DNA of 64,000 nucleotides, from the NCBI GenBank assembly GCA_009840005.1, contig VXOR01000081.1, positions 1-64,000 on the forward strand, in the 5' to 3' direction. The stretch is from Gemmatimonadota bacterium (GTDB lineage: Bacteria; Latescibacterota; UBA2968; UBA8231). Both the position numbers and the translations under genes were made by a program. The notes beneath the pieces are model-generated. The model worked only from the letters and a program-made list of their open reading frames with translations, was not told the origin of the DNA and ran no database searches. Below, in pieces: positions 1 through 7,964 of this stretch (position 1 is its first letter; each line of letters opens with the position of its first letter).

Positions 1-96
1 AAGGGCGACGCTCGAACCGTTCAAGGAACCTCCCCGAAATCCATATAGAGCCAAATAAGTAATGAACCGATCAGAGTTTTACCATACTCCGCAAAC

Positions 97-780
97 TCAG
101 TCCTCCAGCTTGAGGGTACCGATGTCGCGGGTGTGGGCGTCGCAGTACCACAAGACGCCTTGGTGTGCGGTCAAGCCGTGTACCTCATCGGGGGCCGCCA
201 CCCGAATGACGTCATAGACGCGCCCGTCCTTGGTGTCGAGCAGGCTAACGGTGCCGGCTGAGGTGTCGGCCACCCACAGCCTGTCGTCGGGTCCCCAAGC
301 GATGCCGTGGTTGCGAAAACCAGGGGTGCGAAATTGATGTTCTTCTTCCCAAGTGTCGGGGTTCATGACGTGGACCATTTGGGAAGGCGGCGAGGCCACG
401 TATAGTTTGCCGTCCTTCCATTCTAGGCCGTGGGAACCGGTAGTGCGCGCGTCTGCGATACCCTCCCGGGGCGCTGTGATGCCGGTGCCGGGCGAGTCGT
501 ATTTGGCGATGGTGCGGCCGGTTGCCAGTTCTAGTTTGGCGATTTTGAGTTCATAGGTAGAGGCGATCCACAGACATCCATCTCCTAGGGTAATGCCGCT
601 GGAGTGGACTGTATCGGTCTGGGCTGCGAACAAGGTTTCGCCGGTTTCATAATCCAACTTGTACACTTTGTGATCGACTTGGTCGATGACCCACAGGCCG
701 TCGGGAGCGGCTTGGATGCCGTTTGGCTGTGGTCCAGGGCACAAGAATCGCTTGTTCACTTTGGCGATGTTTGAAGCCAT
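97..780 (-). CDS. Beta-propeller protein of the Vgb/SMP-30/NHL-like kind
   Basis: This 227-residue protein is made of repeated short blades of the form 'GLWVIDQ..HKVYKLD', 'CLWIAST', 'KLYVASP' and 'RLWVADTSAGTVSLLD', spaced about 40-50 residues apart. That pattern is typical of six-bladed NHL/Vgb-type propellers. There is no signal peptide, so it is probably cytoplasmic. The blades carry no recognisable catalytic residues; a sugar-lactonase or lyase role, as in some relatives, cannot be shown. The ATG at 780 is preceded by GGAGAA at a good distance. It follows panC by 31 bp on the same strand and may be the last gene of the purD-folB-folK-panC run. Substrate unknown. Confidence 0.6.
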   Translation of the reverse strand: MASNIAKVNKRFLCPGPQPNGIQAAPDGLWVIDQVDHKVYKLDYETGETLFAAQTDTVHSSGITLGDGCLWIASTYELKIAKLELATGRTIAKYDSPGTGITAPREGIADARTTGSHGLEWKDGKLYVASPPSQMVHVMNPDTWEEEHQFRTPGFRNHGIAWGPDDRLWVADTSAGTVSLLDTKDGRVYDVIRVAAPDEVHGLTAHQGVLWYCDAHTRDIGTLKLED

Positions 781-811
781 TGAGTTTGTTCTCCATTAAA
801 GAAAGTGCGTA

Positions 812-1666
812 CTAGCGGTCGAGCGGCGCGGCGATGATGTTGTCGATCAGCCGGACATTGGACAGGCGCACGGCGAGGGCGATGACGACCGGGCCGGTGA
901 TATGAGCCACTTCTTCGAGCGTGTCTGGGTGCGCGATGGAAATGTAGTCAATGGATGCGTCGAGTGCGCGCTCGATGTGCGCCCGCATCTCGGCGACGAT
1001 CCGACTGGCGTCGCATGAGCCCTGTTCGATTTTTTCCCGGCCCATTGTGAGTGCTTCGTAGAGGGCCGATGCGCGCTGTCGCTCCGTTGCGCTGAGGAGG
1101 ACGTTGCGCGAGCTCATGGCCAAGCCGTCTGTTTCGCGCACGGTGGGGGCGACCTCGACGCGCAAATCCAAGTTCAAATCGCGTACTAGCCGACGAATGA
1201 TGGTCGCCTGTTGGTAGTCTTTTTGGCCGAAGACGGCTAGGTGTGGTTTGACGGCGGTGAATAGCTTGGTCACTACGGTGGTGACGCCGCGGAAGTGACC
1301 GGGGCGGAAGGGGCCGCACAGACCCTTGGTTAGTTCTTCGACTTCGACGGAAGTCGAGAAGTCAGGGGGATAGAATTCCACTGTTTGGGGATGGAAGACT
1401 GCATCGACTCCTCGGCGGGACAGCAAGTCGAGGTCGCGCTCCATGTCGCGCGGATAAATGGCGAAGTCTTCTTTCGGACCGAATTGCAGTGGGTTGACAA
1501 AGATGCTGACGACCGTGCGGTCTGCGGCTTTGAGGCTGTGATCGACCAAGCTGAGATGTCCCTCGTGCAAAAAACCCATCGTTGGTACCAGCCCGATGCA
1601 CAGGCCCGCGCCGCGCCAAGCATCGGATTGAGCCTGCATTTCCGCGACCGTGTGTATGCGTTTCAT
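812..1666 (-). CDS. panC: Pantothenate synthetase
   Basis: PanC joins pantoate and beta-alanine using ATP in the last step of pantothenate (coenzyme A precursor) synthesis, in the cytoplasm. The 284-residue length is normal for the family. The N-terminus holds the nucleotide-binding motif PTMGFLHEGHLSLV (HIGH-like, about residues 29-42), followed by FVNPLQFGPKEDF, VFGQKDYQQ and the KMSKS-equivalent loop around 'MSSRNVLLS'. The start ATG (1664-1666) overlaps the TGA of folK as ATGA, so translation is probably coupled. panB and panD are not in the window. The family assignment is secure. Confidence 0.97.
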   Translation of the reverse strand: MKRIHTVAEMQAQSDAWRGAGLCIGLVPTMGFLHEGHLSLVDHSLKAADRTVVSIFVNPLQFGPKEDFAIYPRDMERDLDLLSRRGVDAVFHPQTVEFYPPDFSTSVEVEELTKGLCGPFRPGHFRGVTTVVTKLFTAVKPHLAVFGQKDYQQATIIRRLVRDLNLDLRVEVAPTVRETDGLAMSSRNVLLSATERQRASALYEALTMGREKIEQGSCDASRIVAEMRAHIERALDASIDYISIAHPDTLEEVAHITGPVVIALAVRLSNVRLIDNIIAAPLDR

Positions 1667-2172
1667 GGGATGGCAGGAAGAGCGAGGGAGCCGACGGCCT
1701 TAGCTTCGCGACAGTTGAGCGTGGCGAGATACTCAGCAAATGGCCGGCCGGTGACTGGATGGCAAAGGCGCGGGGCGATTTCGCAGAGGGGGACTAACAC
1801 GAAGCTACGCTCGTGCATGTGTGGGTGCGGCAGAGTTAGAGTCGCACTCTTGAAGATGTACTCGCCGTAGAGCAGCAGGTCGAGGTCGAGCGTGCGCGGT
1901 CCCCAGTGAATAGGGCGTTGCCGTTGGTGTTTTTTTTCGGCGGCGAGCAAGGCCTCGAGCAATGACACGGGAGCGAGCGAGGTTTTTATGGCAAAGACGG
2001 CGTTGAGGAAATCCGGTTGCGCGACCGGCCCCATCGGCGGGGTTTCGTAGGCATGGGAGACCTCCGCAAGGCGCGTGTTGGGGAGTGAGGCGACTTCTTT
2101 GAGCCCGGCTTCGAGATATGCACGGCGGTCGCCGAGGTTGCTGCCGATGGCTATGTAAGCTCGCTCAGGCAT
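1663..2172 (-). CDS. folK: 6-hydroxymethyl-7,8-dihydropterin pyrophosphokinase (HPPK)
   Basis: FolK transfers pyrophosphate from ATP to 6-hydroxymethyl-dihydropterin in folate synthesis, directly upstream of the FolP reaction. The protein begins with the hallmark 'AYIAIGSNLGDR' and contains 'VSHAYETPPMG', 'FLNAVFAIKT' and 'RPIHWGPRTLDLDLLLYG', the pterin/ATP-binding core with its two catalytic aspartates. I place the start at the ATG at 2172 (169 aa). A longer in-frame start at 2205 would add 11 residues unlike the family and overlap folB further. The chosen ATG lies in ATGCCTGA, so it overlaps the folB stop by 8 nt, as folB overlaps purD. Confidence 0.95.
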   Translation of the reverse strand: MPERAYIAIGSNLGDRRAYLEAGLKEVASLPNTRLAEVSHAYETPPMGPVAQPDFLNAVFAIKTSLAPVSLLEALLAAEKKHQRQRPIHWGPRTLDLDLLLYGEYIFKSATLTLPHPHMHERSFVLVPLCEIAPRLCHPVTGRPFAEYLATLNCREAKAVGSLALPAIP

Positions 2173-2548
2173 AGGATCGGTGTATTTCGACTTCGATGCC
2201 GTCAAAGTGCGCGGCGACCGGGGGGTTGGGTTTGCGCACGCGGACGACGAGTTCGACCGGGGCGCAGTGGGTGCCCACCTTCTCGGCGATGCGCTCGGCG
2301 AGGGCTTCGACCAATTTGCAGGGCTCGCCGGTTACGACATCGGCCACCAGCGCGTACACCTCTGGATAGTTGATCGCCGCGTCAATGTCGTCGCTGCGCC
2401 CTGCCTGACGAAAGTCGCCGTAGAGTTCGACATCAACCTCGTAGTGCTGGCCGAGTGCGGTCTCTTCGGGGAAAAGCCCGTGGTAGGCAAAAAAGCGCAT
2501 GTTGCGCAGGCGGAGTGCGTCGTTGGGCATGACAAGAGCTTCAGGCAC
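2165..2548 (-). CDS. folB: Dihydroneopterin aldolase
   Basis: FolB cleaves 7,8-dihydroneopterin to 6-hydroxymethyl-dihydropterin and glycolaldehyde, supplying FolK, which is the next gene. At 127 residues it has the family length and its landmarks: 'LRNMRFFAYHGLFPEE' at the N-terminus, a central 'DIDAAINYPEVYALV' and 'KLVEALAERIAEKV' with the conserved glutamate. The start is a GTG at 2548 inside GTGCCTGA, overlapping the purD stop by 8 nt; an ATG six codons downstream (2530) is an alternative. folB, folK and, 9 kb away, folP cover three consecutive steps of the folate pathway. Confidence 0.94.
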   Translation of the reverse strand: MPEALVMPNDALRLRNMRFFAYHGLFPEETALGQHYEVDVELYGDFRQAGRSDDIDAAINYPEVYALVADVVTGEPCKLVEALAERIAEKVGTHCAPVELVVRVRKPNPPVAAHFDGIEVEIHRSYA

Positions 2549-3848
2549 GACCCAATGCCCGATAGGCGATGTCGCGGCGGCAATAGGCGTTGTCGAAGGC
2601 GATTTGATCTACTGCCGAGTAGGCTTTGGCGACGGCGGCTTGGAGATCGGCGTCCGTGGCTGTCACGCCGAGCACCCGGCCGCCATCCGTAATAAAGCGG
2701 CCATCGCACTGGGCCGTACCAGCGTGAAAGACGACGAGGTCGTCGCGGTTGGCAAACGCCTCCAAGCCGCGGATTTCAAAGCCCTTTTCATAGGCTTGCG
2801 GATAGCCGTCCGAGGCCATGACCACGCAGACGGCCGCCTCGGGCGCACATTCGACTTGCACTTGGTCTAGGCGACCGTCGCAGGCGGCGGTGAGTAAATC
2901 GACGAGGTCGGTTTTGAGCAGGGGCATGAGGATCTGGCATTCGGGATCGCCGAAGCGGGCGTTGAACTCTACGACTTTGACGCCGGCGTCGGTACACATC
3001 AACCCGCAGTACAGCACGCCTTGGTACGGGGTGCCTAGGCGACGCATTTCGGCCAGCACGGGCTGGATGATGTGCACCTCGGCCTCGCGCACTAGGGCTG
3101 GCGTCATCACGGGTGCCGGAGCGTAGGCCCCCATGCCGCCGGTGTTGGGACCTTTGTCGCCGTCGTAGATGGGTTTGTGGTCTTGGGCAGGTGTCAGGGT
3201 GATAAAATGCTCGCCATCGCAGATTGCAAAGAGCGAGGCTTCCTCGCCAGTCATGTACTCCTCGACGACGATGTGGTGTCCGGCCCCGCCTAAAACATCT
3301 TCGTCGAGCATTTCGCGTGCTGCTGCGAGGGCTTGATCTACACTGTGGCAGACAACCGCACCCTTGCCAGCGGCTAGGCCGCTGGCCTTGACCACGATTG
3401 GGGCACCTTGCTCGCGGATATAGGCGCTGGCAGCTTGGCTGTCGGTGAAGCTCTGGTGCCGGGCGGTGGGGACGCCGACGCGCTCCATCAGGTCTTTGGC
3501 GAAGACCTTGCTGCTTTCGATGCGGGCGGCGGCTTCCGTGGGGCCGAAGATAGCCAGGCCACTGGCGCGGAAGCGATCAACGATGCCGCCGGCTAGGGCG
3601 TCGTCTGGGCCGACGACGGTTAGATCGATTTGCTGCTCGTGGGCAAAGGCGACTAGGTGCTCGATTTCGCCGACGAGTTTTTCGCGCTCGGCCACGGGGG
3701 TATCGACGCGGATATCGACGCATTCGGCGAGGGCAGCCATGCCGGGATTGCCGGGGGCGACGTAGAGTTTGTCGATGCGCTGGCTCTGCGCCAGCTTCCA
3801 CACGATGGCGTGTTCGCGCCCTCCTTTGCCGACGACTAGGACGTTCAT
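2541..3848 (-). CDS. purD: Phosphoribosylamine-glycine ligase (GARS)
   Basis: PurD catalyses the second step of de novo purine synthesis, ATP-dependent ligation of glycine to phosphoribosylamine. The 435-residue product starts 'MNVLVVGKGGREHAIVWKL', the N-terminal phosphate-binding loop. It continues with an ATP-grasp domain ('VVKASGLAAGKGAVV', 'VVEEYMTGEEASLF', 'NTGGMGAYAPAP') and the metal-binding 'VEFNARFGDPECQ'. The frame extends 19 codons further upstream, but the ATG at 3848 has a good Shine-Dalgarno sequence (GGAAAGG) and matches the family N-terminus. It opens a coupled group with folB, folK and panC. A dispersed short repeat lies just upstream. Confidence 0.97.
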   Translation of the reverse strand: MNVLVVGKGGREHAIVWKLAQSQRIDKLYVAPGNPGMAALAECVDIRVDTPVAEREKLVGEIEHLVAFAHEQQIDLTVVGPDDALAGGIVDRFRASGLAIFGPTEAAARIESSKVFAKDLMERVGVPTARHQSFTDSQAASAYIREQGAPIVVKASGLAAGKGAVVCHSVDQALAAAREMLDEDVLGGAGHHIVVEEYMTGEEASLFAICDGEHFITLTPAQDHKPIYDGDKGPNTGGMGAYAPAPVMTPALVREAEVHIIQPVLAEMRRLGTPYQGVLYCGLMCTDAGVKVVEFNARFGDPECQILMPLLKTDLVDLLTAACDGRLDQVQVECAPEAAVCVVMASDGYPQAYEKGFEIRGLEAFANRDDLVVFHAGTAQCDGRFITDGGRVLGVTATDADLQAAVAKAYSAVDQIAFDNAYCRRDIAYRALGRA

Positions 3849-3910
3849 TGGCGTTCCTTTCCAAGAGGCTGTCTTAACATTTCGGAGTACCCCAAACCGC
3901 ATCATCCCAC

Positions 3911-3930
3911 ATCTGCGTTCATCTGCGGAT
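3911..3930 (-). repeat. Dispersed intergenic repeat, copy 1 (ATCCGCAGATGAACGCAGAT type)
   Basis: Read on the minus strand, the gap between era and purD contains ATCCGCAGATGAACGCAGAT followed by GTGGGATG. The same 10-bp unit GCAGATGRAC repeats imperfectly here, and near-identical copies stand at about 37023-37058 and 38212-38240. All three are in intergenic DNA. Short repeats of this kind are known from many bacterial genomes, but their function is unclear. Confidence 0.75.
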
Positions 3931-3954
3931 ATGTTGTTAAACCGCTTCTAAGAC

Positions 3955-4881
3955 TCAGAGATAACCAAATTCCCGCAAATCGCGCTCTTTGTCGCGCCAG
4001 TCTGGGCGGACTTTTACCCACAGCTCTACATAGACGGGCTCGTCGAGTAGTTCCTCCAAGGCGGCGCGCGCTTTGCGTCCGATGGATCGCAGGCGCATGC
4101 CCTTCTTGCCGATGACGATGCCCTTCTGGCTCTCGCGTCCGACGTAGATAATGGCGCGAATGTAAGTTTTGTGGCCGGAGCGCTGGCGGAATTCCTCGAT
4201 GTAGATGTTGATGGCGTAAGGTAGCTCGTCCTCAAGGTGCTCAAAAGCTACCTCGCGGATGCGCTCGGCGGCAAAAAACCGCTCGGGCTGTTCGGCCACC
4301 ATATCGTCCGGATAGAGCTTGGGGCCGCAAGGTAGCTGGGTCTCTAGGTGCGACAGCAAATCGCCGAGCCCGTCGCCGCGCAGGGCGGAGACCAGGATTG
4401 GGCTGGCGATGCCGAACTCGTTCGCAATGCTTTTTTGCAGGCCGTCTAGCTGGGTGGGTTGTACTAGGTCAATTTTGTTGAGCACGGCCAAGACTGGTAC
4501 CCGCGCGTGCGCTAAGAAGTGCTTGACTAGTGCGCTGCGGTCTTTGGGACGGGAGGCGTCAAACAGCAGCAAGACGAGGTCGGCTTGGCGGGCGGCTTGG
4601 TCGATCTGGTGGGCCATAGTCTCGTGCAGCTTGTAGGAGGACTCCAGCAGGCCCGGCGTGTCCAAGAAAATTATCTGACTCTGTGGACGGGTGAGAATGC
4701 CGAGAATGCGGCTGCGCGTCGTTTGCGGTTTGGCAGTGACGATGGAGAGCCGTTGGCCCAAGAAGGCGTTGAAGAGGGTGGATTTACCCGCATTGGGGCG
4801 ACCGGCCAAGGCTACGTAGCCGACGCGAGGTTGCTCAGAAGCGGAAGCTGGCGGACAACTGGTAGGTTGCTTCGAGCGCAT
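3955..4881 (-). CDS. era: GTPase Era
   Basis: Era is a GTP-binding protein that acts in 16S rRNA maturation and small-subunit assembly. The G domain shows G1 GRPNAGKS (residues 27-34), G2 around 'QTTRSRILG', G3 DTPG and G4 NKID. A C-terminal KH RNA-binding domain follows, with 'GIVIGKKGMRLRSIG' and the ending 'WVKVRPDWRDKERDLREFGYL'. Length 308 is normal. No in-frame ATG, GTG or TTG exists between 4881 and the G1 motif, so the start must be 4881. That makes the gene overlap the 3' end of the upstream PorV-like gene by 47 nt. Confidence 0.97.
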   Translation of the reverse strand: MRSKQPTSCPPASASEQPRVGYVALAGRPNAGKSTLFNAFLGQRLSIVTAKPQTTRSRILGILTRPQSQIIFLDTPGLLESSYKLHETMAHQIDQAARQADLVLLLFDASRPKDRSALVKHFLAHARVPVLAVLNKIDLVQPTQLDGLQKSIANEFGIASPILVSALRGDGLGDLLSHLETQLPCGPKLYPDDMVAEQPERFFAAERIREVAFEHLEDELPYAINIYIEEFRQRSGHKTYIRAIIYVGRESQKGIVIGKKGMRLRSIGRKARAALEELLDEPVYVELWVKVRPDWRDKERDLREFGYL

Positions 4882-5761
4882 CGTGCTGCAAATAGGCGAG
4901 GTCGAGGTCGAGGTTGCGGTATGGGGTGAGCCCTAGCCCAAAGGACTGGCGGCCTTCCTCTAGTCCAGCCCGCAGGGCGATGTAATGGTGGCAGTATTCT
5001 AGGCCGGCGTTGAGCGGGACGTCGGCGGTCGCCGTGTCGCCGCCGGAGCGAGTGGATAGGAGGGCGGTGGTCTGGCCCCCGGCAATGGGTATGGCGTACG
5101 CTGCGCCCAAGAGCAGCGAAGGTTGGATGCGGTCGCTGCTGTCTGTATTCCAGACGATGGGCGTGGTGGTAATGTCGCGCACGTTAGCCGCCAGCGCGAT
5201 CTGGGGACTTAATTGGTAGCGCATGCCTAGGTCGAGGCCGAAGCCGTAGGCGTTGATGGAGGCGACTTGGCGGTAAATGGCCTTGGCGCTTAGCCCGAGG
5301 GATAGGCGTGCACCGAGCCGACGACTGCCCGACAGATACAGAGCGTAATCCACGCTTTGTTCGGTCGAAGCGATGCGAGGACGATTGTCGGTGCTGGGGG
5401 ACTGAAGGGGATCCGGCAGTTCGGTAAAGTGGATGTCGTCGATGCCCATGCGGACTAGGCTCAGGGCCATGCCGTGCAAAAGGCGACCCGACCGGGCGAC
5501 GGCGACAAAATCGCGCTGGATGAGGCCGGAGAAGTGTTCGGAATGCGTCAGGTGAACTTGGCGATTGCTGAGGGCGGATAGGCCAGCCGCATTCCAATAG
5601 CCCGCGGTGGCGTCGTCGGCGAGGGCCACATAGGCACTGCCCAGGGCCGCAGAGCGGGCACCCGCACCCAAGCCGAGAAACTCACCGGCGTAGCGCGAGG
5701 CGGCGTGTGCAGCCCCGGTCAGCAACAGGGCTAATGCAAACGGAAGAAGACTCTTGAGCAT
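4835..5761 (-). CDS. PorV/PorQ-family outer-membrane protein
   Basis: The product (308 aa from the ATG at 5761; an alternative start lies at 5800) begins with a signal peptide, 'MLKSLLPFALALLL...AAHAA'. It then has the family-typical 'FLGLGAGARSAALGSAYVALADDATAGYWNAAGL' region, of which only the GARSAALG and YWNAAGL cores are diagnostic. The rest alternates hydrophobic and polar residues as in an outer-membrane beta-barrel and ends in aromatic F-R-F. In Bacteroidetes, PorV shuttles type IX secretion cargo; relatives occur widely in FCB bacteria. Secreted proteins with C-terminal FlgD-like domains occur 50 kb away in this window, which fits but does not prove such a role. It overlaps era by 47 nt. 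Confidence 0.82.
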   Translation of the reverse strand: MLKSLLPFALALLLTGAAHAASRYAGEFLGLGAGARSAALGSAYVALADDATAGYWNAAGLSALSNRQVHLTHSEHFSGLIQRDFVAVARSGRLLHGMALSLVRMGIDDIHFTELPDPLQSPSTDNRPRIASTEQSVDYALYLSGSRRLGARLSLGLSAKAIYRQVASINAYGFGLDLGMRYQLSPQIALAANVRDITTTPIVWNTDSSDRIQPSLLLGAAYAIPIAGGQTTALLSTRSGGDTATADVPLNAGLEYCHHYIALRAGLEEGRQSFGLGLTPYRNLDLDLAYLQHDALEATYQLSASFRF

Positions 5762-5840
5762 GGGTTGTAAAAAGCTAGCGGAAGGGTGGCCGAGTGTCAA
5801 ATCGGCTCACTGCATCATATTCCGCCGGGATGAGCGATCT

Positions 5841-7169
5841 TCAGGCTATGAGGATGATTTGCAGATCCATGACGTTGGTGCCTGTAGGACCTGTGGTGAC
5901 GAGGTCGTCCAACGCCGCGAAAAAGGAATAGGAGTCGTGGCGGTCGAGAAAGGCACGGGCGTCGAGACCTTGGGCGCGGGCGCGGCTCAAGGTCTGGCCG
6001 TCGGCTAGGGCACCGGCGGCATCGGTGGGGCCGTCGGTGCCGTCGGTGCCGCCGGAGAGCAGGGTGATGGTAGGCCAACCGTCGAGCTGGAGGGATGCGG
6101 CTAAGGCCAATTCTTGGTTGCGCCCACCCTTGCCGTTGCCGTGCAGGGTGACGGTCGTCTCGCCGCCGGCGATGAGACAGGCGGGCCGGGCGATGGGACG
6201 GTTGGTCTCTGCGGTTTCTTGGGCGATGGAGGCTAACGCGGTGGCGGCGTGGCGCGCTTCGCCTTGTAAGCGGCTGGTGAGGACGTACACCTCGTAGCCG
6301 AGTGCGCTGGCTTTATGCGCGGCCGCGTCGATGGCCAAGCGGCTGTTGCCAATGACCAAGCTCTCGGCGCGGGCAAAGCAAGGATCTCCAGATTTGGGAG
6401 TTTCCGGCCGTTCCCCGCGGGCACCGGCTTCGAGGTGCTGCCGGACTGGAGTGGGGAGTTGGCGGCGCAGGCTATAGCGATCGACGATCGCTAGGCAATC
6501 GCCAAAAGTCGTGGCGTCTGGGTGGGTGGGACCGGAGGCGATGGTGTCGAGGGGATCGCCGATGACGTCCGAGAGCATTAAGGCGACGACGCGGGCGGGT
6601 GCAGCTACCCGAGCGAGCAGTCCACCCTTGATGGCCGAAAGGTGTTTGCGCAAGGCGTTGATTTCGTCGATGGTCGCGCCGCAGGCGAGTAGAAGGCGGG
6701 TGGTTTCTTGCTTTTCGGCCAAGGTCAGGCCCCCGGCGGGGGCGGGTAGTAAGGCCGAGCCGCCGCCGGAGAACAGGCCGAGGACCAGCGCGTCGGGATC
6801 CAAGCCTGCTAGCAATTCGAGTTGGCGACGCGCACCGGCTACACCGGCTTCGTCTGGGACCGGATGCCCCGCTTCAAAGGTCTCGACCCGCGCCAACGGT
6901 AGCGCATGGCCGTACTTGGTGTTGATGGCCCCGCAGTCAATGCGGTCGCCGAGGATCGCTTCGGTGGCCGCAGCCATGGCCGCAGTGGCCTTGCCAGCGC
7001 CGACTAAGCGCAGGCTGGAAATGGTATCGAGGGGGAAGCGGAGCGAGCCACAGTGCAACTCATCGCCTGTGACCGCAAGGGTTTGGTGGATACAACGGCC
7101 GGGATCGGCGGCAGCGATCCCGGCGTCAAAAATGGCGCGCGCATGGACGCGCCGCAAAGCAGCATCCAC
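5841..7169 (-). CDS. gckA: Glycerate 2-kinase, MOFRL family (GckA/TtuD-like)
   Basis: Members of this DUF4147-MOFRL family phosphorylate D-glycerate to 2-phosphoglycerate; some were first named hydroxypyruvate reductase. The 442-residue protein shows 'VGAGKATAAMAAATEAIL' near the N-terminus, 'GLFSGGGSALLPAPAGGL' in the phosphate-binding region, 'SDVIGDPLDTIASGPTHPD' and the C-terminal MOFRL part with 'AGGETTVTLHGNGKGGRNQE' and 'SGGTDGTDGPTDAAGA'. It starts at a GTG 11 nt after the lexA stop. Linkage to lexA is probably transcriptional convenience rather than function. Family confidence is high; the exact phosphorylated position is taken from family knowledge. Confidence 0.9.
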   Translation of the reverse strand: MDAALRRVHARAIFDAGIAAADPGRCIHQTLAVTGDELHCGSLRFPLDTISSLRLVGAGKATAAMAAATEAILGDRIDCGAINTKYGHALPLARVETFEAGHPVPDEAGVAGARRQLELLAGLDPDALVLGLFSGGGSALLPAPAGGLTLAEKQETTRLLLACGATIDEINALRKHLSAIKGGLLARVAAPARVVALMLSDVIGDPLDTIASGPTHPDATTFGDCLAIVDRYSLRRQLPTPVRQHLEAGARGERPETPKSGDPCFARAESLVIGNSRLAIDAAAHKASALGYEVYVLTSRLQGEARHAATALASIAQETAETNRPIARPACLIAGGETTVTLHGNGKGGRNQELALAASLQLDGWPTITLLSGGTDGTDGPTDAAGALADGQTLSRARAQGLDARAFLDRHDSYSFFAALDDLVTTGPTGTNVMDLQIILIA

Positions 7170-7180
7170 CGAAGCGCCCC

Positions 7181-7807
7181 CTAGAAACGGCGCATGAGGC
7201 CCACAACTTTGCCAGCGATGCTGAACTCGTCGGCGTCGGGCGAGACGACGATGGGTTCAAACGCCTCGTTTTCGGGCAGGAGCTGGATGCCGTCGGGATC
7301 GGGAGCATAGCGCTTGACCGTGGCCTCGTCACCGAGTAGCGCGACGACGATATCGCCGCGCTCGGCGCGGTCTTGCTGGCGAGCGATGACGATGTCGCCG
7401 TCGAGAATCCCGGCGTTGCACATGCTCTCGCCGTGGATGCGCAGGGCGAAGACATCGCCCGAAGCGGGAACAAGCGATGCATCGACATTGAGCGTGTTCT
7501 CGATGTTTTCAGTGGCGAGGATGGGGGTGCCCGCAGCGACCCGGCCAACGAGGGGCACTTCGCGCAGGTCAGCGGAAAGGGAGGCGGGCTTGACGAAATC
7601 GACGAGTTCGATGCCCCGGGAGCGGCGCGCCCGGCGGCGAATGTAGCCTTTTTTTTCCAGAGTCTCCAGAGTGGTGCGCACGCCATTGGTAGAGTTGATG
7701 TCAAAGACGTCCATGATTTCGCGGATCGTGGGGGGGCCTCCGGAGCGAATTGCATTGGCGATGAAGTCGTAAATCGCCTGTTGGCGCTCGGTTAGGGGTT
7801 TGGGCAT
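7181..7807 (-). CDS. lexA: LexA repressor / SOS autoprotease
   Basis: LexA represses DNA-damage genes and cleaves itself when RecA is activated. The N-terminus is a winged helix ('TLETLEKKGYIRRR'). The peptidase domain has the Ala92-Gly93 cleavage site in 'VAAGTP', the catalytic serine in 'GESM' (Ser128) and the lysine in 'EATVKRY' (Lys165). Length 208 is normal. The ATG at 7807 has GGAGG seven bases upstream. A strong promoter lies at 7855-7883. It is the first gene of the minus-strand run toward gckA and diverges from tilS. Confidence 0.97.
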   Translation of the reverse strand: MPKPLTERQQAIYDFIANAIRSGGPPTIREIMDVFDINSTNGVRTTLETLEKKGYIRRRARRSRGIELVDFVKPASLSADLREVPLVGRVAAGTPILATENIENTLNVDASLVPASGDVFALRIHGESMCNAGILDGDIVIARQQDRAERGDIVVALLGDEATVKRYAPDPDGIQLLPENEAFEPIVVSPDADEFSIAGKVVGLMRRF

Positions 7808-7854
7808 GAGTGTGCCTCCATTGGGGAGGAAAGGTGAACAGCAACCTGAACTTA

Positions 7855-7883
7855 TATATACTGCACATTAGTTCATTTGTCAA
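7855..7883 (-). promoter_or_regulatory. lexA promoter with possible LexA half-sites
   Basis: On the minus strand TTGACA (7878-7883) and TATATA (7855-7860) are separated by exactly 17 bp, a near-consensus sigma-70 promoter. GAAC and GTTC half-sites flank the -10 region (GAAC-N19-GTTC), and a direct GTTC-N8-GTTC pair lies just downstream. These resemble parts of known LexA boxes, but none matches a standard spacing. The -35 overlaps a TTGTCA on the opposite strand that could serve tilS, though the matching -10 (TAATTT) is weak. Confidence 0.7.
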
Positions 7884-7964
7884 GGGGCACCTCTTCGGCT
7901 AATTTGCCCTCTCCATTACTTATTCGGGGTAATGTTCTGTTTTCGCGCGACGGGAATGAAGATC

